Positions 42,873 to 50,505 of a DNA stretch of 64,000 bases are shown piece after piece. The stretch is taken from positions 620,001 to 684,000 of the forward strand of contig NZ_WLYK01000001.1 of assembly GCF_009707545.1 (NCBI RefSeq), in the 5' to 3' direction. Below the pieces are notes generated by a model. The model did no database searches, was not told where the DNA came from, and saw nothing but the letters and a program-made list of their open reading frames with translations. The DNA is from Nakamurella alba (GTDB lineage: Bacteria > Actinomycetota > Actinomycetes > Mycobacteriales > Nakamurellaceae). The position numbers and the translations under genes are program-made. Position 1 is the stretch's first letter, and every line of letters starts with the position of its first letter.

Positions 42873-43337
42873 ATGACAGCAGCCGACAGCGGTGCCCCGG
42901 GAGGCGGAGGAACGGAGCTCCCCGGGGACATCGAGGTGACCGGAACCGAGGTCCTGGTGTGGCACCCGCGCCGGAAGCTGATGGCCGCGGCCTGGGCGGG
43001 TGGCGCGGTGCTGGTCGGGGTGGTCGCCGCAGTTGCCGGATTCTGGTGGATGTTCCTGTACGTGGGGCTGGCGCTGGTGTCGGCGCCGTTCGCCTGGTTC
43101 ACGTCGGTCCGGGCCAACGCCGAGGGCATCGTCGTGATCGGCGAGCTCCGCATCCGGAGACTGCCCTGGGACCGCATCGAGCGGTTCGAGCTGGGTCCGG
43201 TCAAGGGCATCTGCGCGGTGACGACCCGGGGGAAGCGGCGCCGGGTGTTCCCGTACACGATGGTCGGGCCGGTGACCCCGGAGCGGATCACCGCCACGCT
43301 CGAGCAGCTGCGCCGCGAGGCGGCAGCTCGCACCTGA
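42873..43337 (+). CDS. PH-domain membrane protein
   Basis: 154 residues. Two adjacent transmembrane helices (about 36-57 and 59-78) follow a Gly-rich N-terminus; the C-terminal half (about 85-140), VRANAEGIVVIGELRIRRLPWDRIERFEL, is a bacterial PH domain (bPH2/bPH6 type). Predicted to face the cytoplasm. Function unknown. A TTGACA at 42814 has no convincing -10 partner. Confidence 0.78.
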   Translation: MTAADSGAPGGGGTELPGDIEVTGTEVLVWHPRRKLMAAAWAGGAVLVGVVAAVAGFWWMFLYVGLALVSAPFAWFTSVRANAEGIVVIGELRIRRLPWDRIERFELGPVKGICAVTTRGKRRRVFPYTMVGPVTPERITATLEQLRREAAART

Positions 43338-43374
43338 TCAGCGGTGGCCGGGGAGACGGACATCGGTCCGTGGG

Positions 43375-43380
43375 TACTCT
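43375..43380 (+). promoter_or_regulatory. -10 box of VOC gene
   Basis: TACTCT, 5 nt before ATG 43386. Confidence 0.35.
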
Positions 43381-43385
43381 GCAGC

Positions 43386-43835
43386 ATGCGCGACGCCACG
43401 GACACCAGCCCCGGCCTGACGACCCGCATGTTCTCGAACCCGCAGGTGATCCTGTTCACCGACGACGTCGAGCGGGCGGTGGCGTTCTACTGCGGGCTCG
43501 GCTTCCGTGAGGTGTTCCGGGTACCGGCCGAGGGTCGGCCGATCCACGCAGATCTGGAGATGGACGGCTACCGCATCGGATTCGCCACCCTCGATTCCTC
43601 GCGCCGGGACCACGGTCTCACGCCGGCCACCGCCGGTCAGCGCTCGACTCTGACGGTGTGGACCGCTGACACCCGAGCTGCCTACGCCGACCTCGTCGCG
43701 TCCGGGGTGCCAGCTCACCGCGAGCCGGAGGTCTGGCTCGGACGTCTGCTGATCGCGTGGGTGCTCGACCCCGACGGCAACCCGGTGCAGCTCGCCCAGG
43801 AGCTATCACCTGGTGCGACATCATCGGGACCATAA
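43386..43835 (+). CDS. VOC-family (glyoxalase/bleomycin-resistance-like) protein
   Basis: 149 residues, one two-module VOC domain. FSNPQVILFTDDVERAVAFYCGLGFREVFR opens module 1, and AWVLDPDGNPVQLAQ is the usual last metal-site strand. Could be a dioxygenase, isomerase or drug-binding protein; the exact role is undecided. Converges on the SMR pair across a palindromic terminator. Confidence 0.85.
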   Translation: MRDATDTSPGLTTRMFSNPQVILFTDDVERAVAFYCGLGFREVFRVPAEGRPIHADLEMDGYRIGFATLDSSRRDHGLTPATAGQRSTLTVWTADTRAAYADLVASGVPAHREPEVWLGRLLIAWVLDPDGNPVQLAQELSPGATSSGP

Positions 43836-43862
43836 GGCCATGACGTCCGCGGACGTCAGGCC
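43836..43862. terminator. Bidirectional palindromic terminator
   Basis: A perfect 18-bp palindrome TGACGTCCGCGGACGTCA (43841-43858) flanked by GGCC on both sides, between the convergent VOC and SMR genes whose stop codons lie at its edges. Confidence 0.55.
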
Positions 43863-44185
43863 ATCGCTTCGGCACCGAGTTCGACCAGGAGCACACCACC
43901 GGCGATCAGCAGGATGCCCAGCGCCATCACCCGGGTGAGCGGCTCGCGGAAGAGCCAACGGGCCAGCACCGCGGTGAGGGCGACGCCGGCCGCGGCCCAG
44001 ATCCCGTACGCCACACCGAGTGCCATGCCGTGCCCGAGGGCGAAACTGAGCAGGACGAACGCGGCGACGTAGCCACCGACTACCGCCGGGATCCACTTCC
44101 GCTCGCGGAGACCACCGGACGCCCGCAGGGACATCGTCGCGCCGACCTCGCAGAGGATCGCCAGCACCAGATAGAGCCAGCTCAT
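43856..44185 (-). CDS. SMR-family efflux subunit (second of pair)
   Basis: 109 residues, four transmembrane helices, with the essential membrane glutamate E13 (LAILCEVGATMSL) and the family motif GVAYGIWAAAGVALTA. Small multidrug resistance pumps export cations or guanidinium-type compounds with proton exchange. Its ATG overlaps the stop of the first SMR gene (ATGA), the arrangement of heterodimeric EbrAB/YkkCD-like pairs. Confidence 0.9.
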   Translation of the reverse strand: MSWLYLVLAILCEVGATMSLRASGGLRERKWIPAVVGGYVAAFVLLSFALGHGMALGVAYGIWAAAGVALTAVLARWLFREPLTRVMALGILLIAGGVLLVELGAEAMA

Positions 44186-44547
44186 GCGGCGGTTTCCGCC
44201 GCGTCGCCGTTGCCGGCATCACGGCTGTGCGCCGAGGAGCCCAGTTCCACGGTCAGTACCCCGGCGATGATCAGCAGGATGCCGAGACCCATGACCAGGG
44301 TGAGCTTCTCGCCGAACAGCGCGGCGGACAGCAGTGCCGTGGCGGCGACCCCGCCGGCGCCCCAGATCCCGTAGGCCTTGCCGATCGGCATGCCGAACCG
44401 GAGGCAGATGCTGAGGAACGCGAAGGCGGACAGGTAGCCCGTCACCACCAGCAGGTACCACGCCGGATGATCCAGTGCGGCCTTCAAGGAGAGCGTCGCG
44501 ATCACCTCGGAGGAGATGGCAGCGGCCAGCAGCAGCCAGAGTTTCAT
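44182..44547 (-). CDS. SMR-family efflux subunit (first of pair)
   Basis: 121 residues from ATG 44547 (GAAGG 7 nt upstream; GTG 44553 possible). Four transmembrane helices, essential glutamate E14 (AISSEVIATLSLK) and GKAYGIWGAGGVAATALLS. The hydrophilic C-terminal tail of about 18 residues is longer than usual. Lies 10 bp downstream of the TetR gene in the same direction, so all three form one operon. Confidence 0.9.
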   Translation of the reverse strand: MKLWLLLAAAISSEVIATLSLKAALDHPAWYLLVVTGYLSAFAFLSICLRFGMPIGKAYGIWGAGGVAATALLSAALFGEKLTLVMGLGILLIIAGVLTVELGSSAHSRDAGNGDAAETAA

Positions 44548-44557
44548 GACCACACCT

Positions 44558-45103
44558 TCATGCGAGATCGTCGGTCAGCGAGCGGATGTGGTCGAGGATC
44601 CGGTCACGGTCGTCCGGATGCGGCAGCAGCACCTCGGTGGCGTCGGCCATCCAGAGACCGTCCGCGGCGAGCCGGGCCGTGGACAGGCGGGCACGGCGGA
44701 CCGGGTCGTCGATCCCGTCGACGGAGATCCACGGGCCGAGCACCGATTCCCACGGTTCGGCGAGGGCAGGGTCGGACAGGCTCTCGGTGAAGATCGCCAG
44801 GTCTGCGCGGGTGAGCCGGCCGCGGCCGACGACCGTGATGTAGGCCCGGATGCGGTGTTCCGGGGTGGCCTGCTCCAGCGGGGCGCCCAGCAGCTCGGCC
44901 ATCGCGTCGACCACCCGCTGTGCCGCGTATGCCGTGACCGCGATGATCAGCTCGTTCCGCGTCGGGAAGTGATACAGCACACCACCTTTGGTGACGCCCG
45001 CTTCCTTCGCCACGGCGTCGAAGGTGACCGCCAGTGCGCCGTCGTCGTGATCGGCGAGGCGGAACGCCGCATCCAGGATCGCCGTGCGGGAACTGGGTCT
45101 CAC
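44558..45103 (-). CDS. TetR-family repressor of the SMR operon
   Basis: 181 residues. N-terminal HTH (about 5-52) with ILDAAFRLADHDDGALAVTFDAVAKEAGVTKGGVLYHFPTRNELI, then a TetR_C-like ligand domain. First gene of the operon with the SMR pair. The GTG start lies 7 nt downstream of a TACAGT -10 box, and a near-palindrome overlaps that box, so it probably represses its own operon until a pump substrate binds. Confidence 0.92.
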   Translation of the reverse strand: MRPSSRTAILDAAFRLADHDDGALAVTFDAVAKEAGVTKGGVLYHFPTRNELIIAVTAYAAQRVVDAMAELLGAPLEQATPEHRIRAYITVVGRGRLTRADLAIFTESLSDPALAEPWESVLGPWISVDGIDDPVRRARLSTARLAADGLWMADATEVLLPHPDDRDRILDHIRSLTDDLA

Positions 45104-45110
45104 GCATGAA

Positions 45111-45130
45111 ACTGTACCAGCCGGTCGGTA
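45111..45130 (-). promoter_or_regulatory. TetR promoter and operator
   Basis: Minus-strand -10 TACAGT (45111-45116) is overlapped by TACCAGCCGGTCGGTA (45115-45130), an imperfect palindrome of the ACCGACCGGTCGGT type used by many TetR repressors. Confidence 0.6.
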
Positions 45131-45260
45131 TAGTTACAGCCGCCGTCCGGCTCCGTGGGGTGAGCGGGGGCGTCCGAAAGCGTGGCGACGTGCTGGAAGG
45201 GTGTCGCACGGTCCGGGCCTGGGCAACGGTGGGTGGCGAGAACTTCGTGAAAGGGGACGG

Positions 45261-45536
45261 ATGCCACTCGTCGACGCCACCTCTGATCCGGCGGAACAGG
45301 AATCGGAGATCGCCTGGGAACGGAACATGCTGGCGGTGGCCCGGTTCCGGTCGCACCATGACGGCTGGCCGCAGACCGACGGACGTACCGAGCCGGGGGA
45401 GCGGGAGCTGGCCCAGTGGCTCGCGGCGCAACGCCTGGGATTGATGACGTACGAACTCACGCTCATCCACCAGCAGTTGCTGGACCAGGTGGTGCCCGGC
45501 TGGCGCGCCCACACCGACCGCGCTGTTCCGGGCTGA
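45261..45536 (+). CDS. Helicase-associated-domain-like small protein
   Basis: 91 residues from ATG 45261 (AAGGGGA upstream). The pattern AWERNMLAVARFRSHH, then ELAQWLAAQRLGLMTYELT and LLDQVVPGW follows the helicase-associated (HA) repeat, W-x-L-x-F-HG ... LGxWxxxQR ... L-x-GW. No helicase is nearby, so it is either a stand-alone HA protein or a relic. Convergent-independent, unknown role. Confidence 0.65.
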   Translation: MPLVDATSDPAEQESEIAWERNMLAVARFRSHHDGWPQTDGRTEPGERELAQWLAAQRLGLMTYELTLIHQQLLDQVVPGWRAHTDRAVPG

Positions 45537-45591
45537 ATCATCTGGAAGAACGGGAGTGCGCTGCCGACGGCCGCAGGTCTACCGTCGATGC

Positions 45592-45816
45592 ATGGACGTG
45601 ACCGGCCAGCAGGCGGACGGGCGGTGGGACAGGGTGGTCGATCGCGTTGATCGCTCCGAGGAAGCCGGTCTGACCAAGGATGACCGACCCGTTGCGAAGA
45701 GGGATGCACTCTCCGACCCAGCACCCGGACCGCGCGTTTTCGGTCGGACCCGCCTGATGGTGCCCGCAACGTTCGATGCTGCTCTCCCGGACAGTGAGCT
45801 CGCGGCCTGGGAGTGA
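45592..45816 (+). CDS. Small hypothetical protein
   Basis: 74 residues, hydrophilic, starting ATG 45592, 6 nt after a TACCGT box. Composition is unremarkable and no family is recognised; it may be a chance frame. Confidence 0.3.
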   Translation: MDVTGQQADGRWDRVVDRVDRSEEAGLTKDDRPVAKRDALSDPAPGPRVFGRTRLMVPATFDAALPDSELAAWE

Positions 45817-45946
45817 GAGCTCGCCACCGTCGACCGTGTGGTCATCGGGTTGCCCGCGGTTCGATGCCTGACGTGGTGACTGTCCGTCCGTCCGCCGAGC
45901 GCGGATCCTGTTGCGGCGCCGGTGCTCCGGGGATGACGATCGGGGC

Positions 45947-46312
45947 ATGACGACGATCGACGGGCGGGATCCGCTGCCCTGGTTCCAGGACCTGTACGCC
46001 TCCTTCAACGCCCGGGACGAGGACGCCGTGCTGCGTCACTTCACGCCCGACGTGCACTGGCCGAACGGCTAGGAGGGCGGGTGGGTGACCGGGCACGAGG
46101 AGGTCAGGGCCTACTGGCTGCGGCAGTGGGGCGAGATCGACCCGGTCGTCACCCCGGTCGCCGTCACCACCGAGCCGGACGGTGCACTGGCGGTGCAGGT
46201 CCGCCAACTGGTCCGGAGTCACGCCGGCGAGATGATGTCCGACGACCTGCTCGACCACGTCTACCGCTTCCATGACGGACTGGTCCGAGAGATGACCATC
46301 CGCGGCAAGTGA
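45947..46312 (+). pseudogene. SnoaL/NTF2-like gene with a premature amber codon
   Basis: A 122-codon frame encoding an NTF2/SnoaL fold: LPWFQDLYASFNARDEDAVLRHFTPDVHWPNG, then TAG at codon 42 (46070-46072), then in the same frame EGGWVTGHEEVRAYWLRQW and LLDHVYRFHDGLVREMTIRG. Family members have Trp at this position (WPNGWEGG), so one G-to-A change from TGG explains it. The rest is intact, so the event is recent or a base-calling error; readthrough cannot be excluded. Confidence 0.85.
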
Positions 46313-46388
46313 CCTCGGGTGGGCGGATCGCACAGTCGGATGCGGAACGAGGTGCGCTCTGCCCATCGGCAGCGGCAGCCAGCAGGTT

Positions 46389-46394
46389 TAGCGT
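46389..46394 (+). promoter_or_regulatory. -10 box of the DUF917/hydantoinase cluster
   Basis: TAGCGT, with an expected start near 46401 and a 30-nt leader containing GGAAGGGA 4-5 nt before ATG 46432. Confidence 0.5.
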
Positions 46395-46431
46395 GGGCAT
46401 CGACCGACACGAAACCTGTCCGGAAGGGACG

Positions 46432-47514
46432 ATGCGCATGCGCCGGCTGGAATCGGAGGACCTGGACCCGCTGACGCTGGGTGCCACGGTGCTCGGCTGC
46501 GGCGGGGGTGGCGACCCGTTCATCGCCAAGCTGATGGTCGGGCAGGCGATCGCCGACCACGGCCCGATCACCATCGCCGACCTGGACGACCTGCCCGACG
46601 ACGCCCAGCTCGCCACTGTCGCCGTCATCGGTGCGCCGACGGTGATCATCGAGAAGATCCCGTCCGGCAGCGAGTTCGCCGATGCCGTCAGGGCTCTCGC
46701 CGCCTACCTGGGCCGCCCGATCGACGCGGTGATGCCCGCGGAGGTGGGCGGGATGAACACGCTGATTCCGCTGGCCGTCGCCGCCGAACTCGGCGTGCCG
46801 TGCGTGGACGCCGACGGCATGCGTCGCGCCTTCCCGCAGATCGAGATGACCACCTTCACGCTGTCCGGGCTCTCGGCGACCCCGATGAGCCTGGCCGACG
46901 AGAAGGGCAACCGGGTCGCTTTCGAGACCACCAGCAACCAGATGGCCGAGAAGCTGGTCCGCGGGTCCGTGATCATGCTCGGCCTGGCCAACGCGATCGC
47001 GCTTTACCCGATGACCGTCAAGCAGGCCAAGGAGGCGGCGATTGCCGGCTCCATGGCCTACTGCACCGAGCTGGGCGCCACCCTGCGCGCCGTGCAGCGG
47101 CACGAGTCCGACTGGGACGACCTGCTCGCGTTCACCGACGGCCGGGTCGTCTTCGAGGGCAAGATCATCGACCTGGACCGGCGCACCACCACCGGGTTCG
47201 CCCGCGGCACGGTGACGATCGAGGACTTCGCCGATCCGACGAAGGTCATGCGGATCGAGATCCAGAACGAACTGCTGCTGGCGATCGAGGACGGCCGGCC
47301 GGTGGTCACGCCGCCGGACCTGATCTGCATGCTCGACCACGAGACCGCCGAGCCCATCACCACGGAGACCCTCGCCTACGGGCAGCGGGTCCGGGTGCTG
47401 GCGATGCCCTGCGCGCCGGAGTGGCACAAGCCCGGGATGCTGGACGTGGTCGGGCCGTCGGCCTTCGGCTACGACGTCGAGTACACGCCGCTCGTGCCGG
47501 CAGCAGGGGAGTGA
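46432..47514 (+). CDS. DUF917 (S-methyl-thiohydantoin desulfurase-type) protein
   Basis: 360 residues. The whole protein matches the DUF917 family: LGCGGGGDPFIAKLMV (about 20-35), PAEVGGMNTLIPLAVAAELGVPCVDADGMRRAFPQ, then EPITTETLAYGQRVRVLAMPC near the end. Members are co-encoded with hydantoinase/oxoprolinase A proteins and belong to the S-Me-THD group. First gene of a five-gene same-strand cluster; hydantoinase A follows after 5 nt. The actual substrate is not known. Confidence 0.88.
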   Translation: MRMRRLESEDLDPLTLGATVLGCGGGGDPFIAKLMVGQAIADHGPITIADLDDLPDDAQLATVAVIGAPTVIIEKIPSGSEFADAVRALAAYLGRPIDAVMPAEVGGMNTLIPLAVAAELGVPCVDADGMRRAFPQIEMTTFTLSGLSATPMSLADEKGNRVAFETTSNQMAEKLVRGSVIMLGLANAIALYPMTVKQAKEAAIAGSMAYCTELGATLRAVQRHESDWDDLLAFTDGRVVFEGKIIDLDRRTTTGFARGTVTIEDFADPTKVMRIEIQNELLLAIEDGRPVVTPPDLICMLDHETAEPITTETLAYGQRVRVLAMPCAPEWHKPGMLDVVGPSAFGYDVEYTPLVPAAGE

Positions 47515-47519
47515 GCGGC

Positions 47520-49073
47520 ATGACCGGTTCGTTGAAGATCGGCATCGACGTCGGCGGCACCAACACCGACGCGGTGGTCGTCGCCGCCGACGGCTCGGTG
47601 GTGGCCGCGACCAAGTCGGCCACCACCCCGGATCCGTTGGACGGCATCAGGTCCGCGCTCTCCACGGTGATCGCCGAGGTCGACCGCGGCGCCATCACCC
47701 AGGCGATGCTGGGCACCACGCACCCGGCGAACGCGATCATCCGCCGCCGCGACCTGCTCCGGGTCGGTGTGCTGCGGCTCGCCGCCCCGGCCACCCTCGG
47801 TGTCCGTCCGGCCGCCTCCTGGCCGGCCGACCTGCTCGCCGAGATCATCGGACCGTCGGAGATCATCCGCGGCGGCCACGAGTTCGACGGCAACGAGATC
47901 GCGCCGCTGGACGAGGACGCCGTGAAGCGGTTCGCGGCCGCCTGCGCCGGAACGGTGTCGGCCATCGCGGTGTCCGCGCCGTTCTCGCCGGCCAACACCG
48001 ACCACGAGCTGCGCGCCGCGGAGATCCTGGCCGCGGAACTCGGCCCGGACCACCAGATCTCGGTCAGCCACGCGGTCGGCGCGCTCGGCCTGCTGGAGCG
48101 GGAGAACGCGACGATCCTGAACGCCTCGCTGCTCGGCGTGGCGCGCACCGTCATCGACGGCTTCCGGGCGGCGCTGCTGGCCAACGAGCTGGACGTCGAG
48201 TCCTACCTGACCCAGAACGACGGCACGCTGATGACCGTCGAGGACGCCGCGCGGTTCCCGGTGCTGTCACTGGGATCCGGGCCGACCAACTCGATGCGCG
48301 GTGCCTGCAGCCTGGCCGGTCTGTCCGATGCGCTGGTGATCGACGTCGGCGGCACCTCCGCCGACGTCGGGGTGCTCGCCGACGGCTTCCCGCGGGAGTC
48401 GGCGGCGGCCGTCGAGGTCGGCGGGGTACGGACCAACTTCCGCATGCCGGACCTGATCTCGATCGGCCTGGGCGGCGGGTCGATCGTCACCGGTGGCCCG
48501 GGCGAGGTCACCGTCGGGCCGGACTCGGTGGGCTACCGGGTGGTCGACGAGGCGCTGGTGCGCGGCGGGTCCACCCTGACGCTGTCCGACATCTCGGTGC
48601 GCGGCGGGCGTCTCACCGGATTCGGTGATCCGGGCCTGGTCGAGGGCGTGCCGCAGCAGGTGGTCGACGCGGCGCTGGAGTGGGTGGACCGGCAGATCCG
48701 CCACATGACCGACCGGATGAAGCCGAGCCGGCACGAGATGCCGCTGATCGCGGTCGGCGGCGGTTCGCACCTGGTGCCGGACGTGATCCCGGGCATCTCC
48801 GAGGTGGTGCGGCCGCCGCACCACGCGGTGGCCAACGCCTACGGTGCGGCGATCGCCGAGGCGTCCGGTTCCATCGACCGGGTCTTCCGTTACGACGACA
48901 GCAGCCGCGAGGCCTGCCTGGACGAGGCGCGCCGGCTGGCCACCGAGGCGGCCGTCCGGTCCGGGGCCGACCCGGCCCGGATCCGGGTGACCGCCGTGCA
49001 CGAGGTCCCGCTGACCTACGTGCCCGGCCAGGCCTGCCGGGTCCAGGTCAAGGCCGCCGGCCCGCTGGCATGA
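47520..49073 (+). CDS. Hydantoinase/oxoprolinase A-family protein
   Basis: 517 residues. N-terminal HyuA motif GIDVGGTNTDAVVV, LGTTHPANAII, and the ATPase core VIDVGGTSADVGVL and ISIGLGGGSIV; GGGSHLVPD lies near the C-terminus. Shorter than full N-methylhydantoinase A (about 690), as is usual for the DUF917-linked subgroup. ATP-dependent ring opening of a hydantoin-like compound is inferred. No hyuB gene is present nearby. Its stop overlaps the next start (ATGA). Confidence 0.88.
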   Translation: MTGSLKIGIDVGGTNTDAVVVAADGSVVAATKSATTPDPLDGIRSALSTVIAEVDRGAITQAMLGTTHPANAIIRRRDLLRVGVLRLAAPATLGVRPAASWPADLLAEIIGPSEIIRGGHEFDGNEIAPLDEDAVKRFAAACAGTVSAIAVSAPFSPANTDHELRAAEILAAELGPDHQISVSHAVGALGLLERENATILNASLLGVARTVIDGFRAALLANELDVESYLTQNDGTLMTVEDAARFPVLSLGSGPTNSMRGACSLAGLSDALVIDVGGTSADVGVLADGFPRESAAAVEVGGVRTNFRMPDLISIGLGGGSIVTGGPGEVTVGPDSVGYRVVDEALVRGGSTLTLSDISVRGGRLTGFGDPGLVEGVPQQVVDAALEWVDRQIRHMTDRMKPSRHEMPLIAVGGGSHLVPDVIPGISEVVRPPHHAVANAYGAAIAEASGSIDRVFRYDDSSREACLDEARRLATEAAVRSGADPARIRVTAVHEVPLTYVPGQACRVQVKAAGPLA

Positions 49074-49465
49074 CCGGGCAGGACGCCGCGTCGATCTGGC
49101 TGGCCTACAACGTCGCGGAGAACCGGGCCGACTTCGCGACGATGTCCACCCTGGTCGCGCCGGACCTGGTCGCGACCGTGAACGGGGTCCCCGCGGTGTC
49201 GTCCGCCGAGGAGGACGAGCGGGCCATGCGGCGGCTGCTCGAGCAGTACCCGGACTACCGCCGCGAGGTGGTCGAGGTGATCGCTGCCGGGGAGCGGGCC
49301 ACCGCGCGCTGGCGGATGCGCGGCACCCCGGCCGATCCCGCGCACCCGGTCCTCGACGTCCAGGGCTGCTCGATCGTCACCGCCGCCGACGGGGTGATGA
49401 CCGGGGCCGCCCTGTACTACCAGGGCGATGCACTGGACGCGTCGCTGTCCGGGAATCCCGGGTGA
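49070..49465 (+). CDS. NTF2/SnoaL-like protein
   Basis: 131 residues, cone-fold: SIWLAYNVAENRADFATMSTLVAPDLVATVNGVPAVSS, then ATARWRMRGTP and GVMTGAALYYQGDAL. A polyketide-cyclase-like or isomerase-like small enzyme or binding protein. Coupled to hydantoinase A (ATGA) and to the dipeptidase (GTGA), so it belongs to the same catabolic operon. Confidence 0.85.
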   Translation: MTGQDAASIWLAYNVAENRADFATMSTLVAPDLVATVNGVPAVSSAEEDERAMRRLLEQYPDYRREVVEVIAAGERATARWRMRGTPADPAHPVLDVQGCSIVTAADGVMTGAALYYQGDALDASLSGNPG

Positions 49466-50460
49466 CCGGGTACCCGGTGGCGGACTGCCACAACGACCTG
49501 TTGCTGGCGGTGCGGCACCAGCGCGAACGAGGGCACGTCGATCCGTTCGGCGAGTTCTGGTTGCCGCAGCTGGAGGCCGGCGGCGTCCGGCTGCAGGTGC
49601 TGCCGGTGTGCACCGAGGAGCAGTTCGTCGGGGAGGGCGCCCTGCGCCGGGCGCTGCTGCTGCTCCAGGAGGCCCGCCACCTCGCCGACGTGCATGCCGA
49701 GCGGGTGGCGATCGTGGAGAACTCCGCGCAGATCACCGAGGTCCTCGAGTCCGGCCGGATCGCGCTGCTGCTCGCGATCGAGGGCGCCGAACCGGTGGGC
49801 CACTCGCTCGAACTGCTGGACGTGTTGCAGCGCACCGGGATCCGGATGTGCTCGCTGTCCTGGAACCGGCGCACGCAGATGGCCGACGGGGTCGCCGAGC
49901 AGGACACCGGAGGCCGGCTGACCCGGCTCGGTGTCGACGCGGTCCGCCGGATGGAGCAGATCGGCGTGGTGGTGGACGTCTCACACCTGTCCGAGGCCGG
50001 CTTCTTCCACCTCGCCGACGTGGCCCGCCGTCCGTTCCTCGCCTCGCACTCCTCGTGCCGGGCCCTGACCGACCACCCGCGCAACCTCTCCGACGAGCAG
50101 CTCGGGGTGCTCGCCGACACCGGTGGTTTCGTCGCGCTGAACGCGTTCGGCCCGTTCCTCACTGATGCACCGACCCCGGGCGTGGCCGACTACCTGGACC
50201 ACGTCGAACATGCGCTGGGCATCCTGGGCCCGGACCGGGTCGGCCTCGGCACCGACTTCATCGACGACGTCGCCGATGTCGTGGACCCGATCTTCACCGG
50301 GCTGCTGGTCGACCGCACCACGATCCCGGTGACCGCCGGACTGCAGCGGCCCGCCGACCTGCCCGGACTGGCCGCGGCCATGGAGCAGCGGCTCGGCGCG
50401 GACCTGACCCGGAAGGTGATGGGCGGCAACCTGATCGCCTTCCTCTCCTCGGCGATCTGA
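49462..50460 (+). CDS. Membrane dipeptidase-family (renal dipeptidase, M19) metalloenzyme
   Basis: 332 residues. Amidohydrolase barrel of the M19 type: H10 and D12 in DCHNDLL, the bridging acidic residue in AIEGAEP, histidines in VVDVSHLSE and FLASHSSCRAL, then DHPRNLSDEQ and LGTDFIDD. Hydrolyses dipeptides or similar amides; no signal peptide, so cytoplasmic. In this cluster it may cleave the N-carbamoyl or peptide-like product of the ring-opening step, which is inference. Confidence 0.9.
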   Translation: MTGYPVADCHNDLLLAVRHQRERGHVDPFGEFWLPQLEAGGVRLQVLPVCTEEQFVGEGALRRALLLLQEARHLADVHAERVAIVENSAQITEVLESGRIALLLAIEGAEPVGHSLELLDVLQRTGIRMCSLSWNRRTQMADGVAEQDTGGRLTRLGVDAVRRMEQIGVVVDVSHLSEAGFFHLADVARRPFLASHSSCRALTDHPRNLSDEQLGVLADTGGFVALNAFGPFLTDAPTPGVADYLDHVEHALGILGPDRVGLGTDFIDDVADVVDPIFTGLLVDRTTIPVTAGLQRPADLPGLAAAMEQRLGADLTRKVMGGNLIAFLSSAI

Positions 50461-50470
50461 CACAGCCCGG

Positions 50471-50476
50471 TAGCGT
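50471..50476 (+). promoter_or_regulatory. -10 box of the PucR-type gene
   Basis: TAGCGT, about 23 nt of leader, then GGAGGAGG 5 nt before ATG 50506. Confidence 0.45.
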
Positions 50477-50505
50477 CCGTGCCACCGGGAGCGGAGGAGG
50501 ACTCG

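Noticed and set aside
46085-46312. Independent 75-codon gene
   Set aside because: It is the in-frame remainder of the SnoaL gene after the amber codon, not a separate gene.
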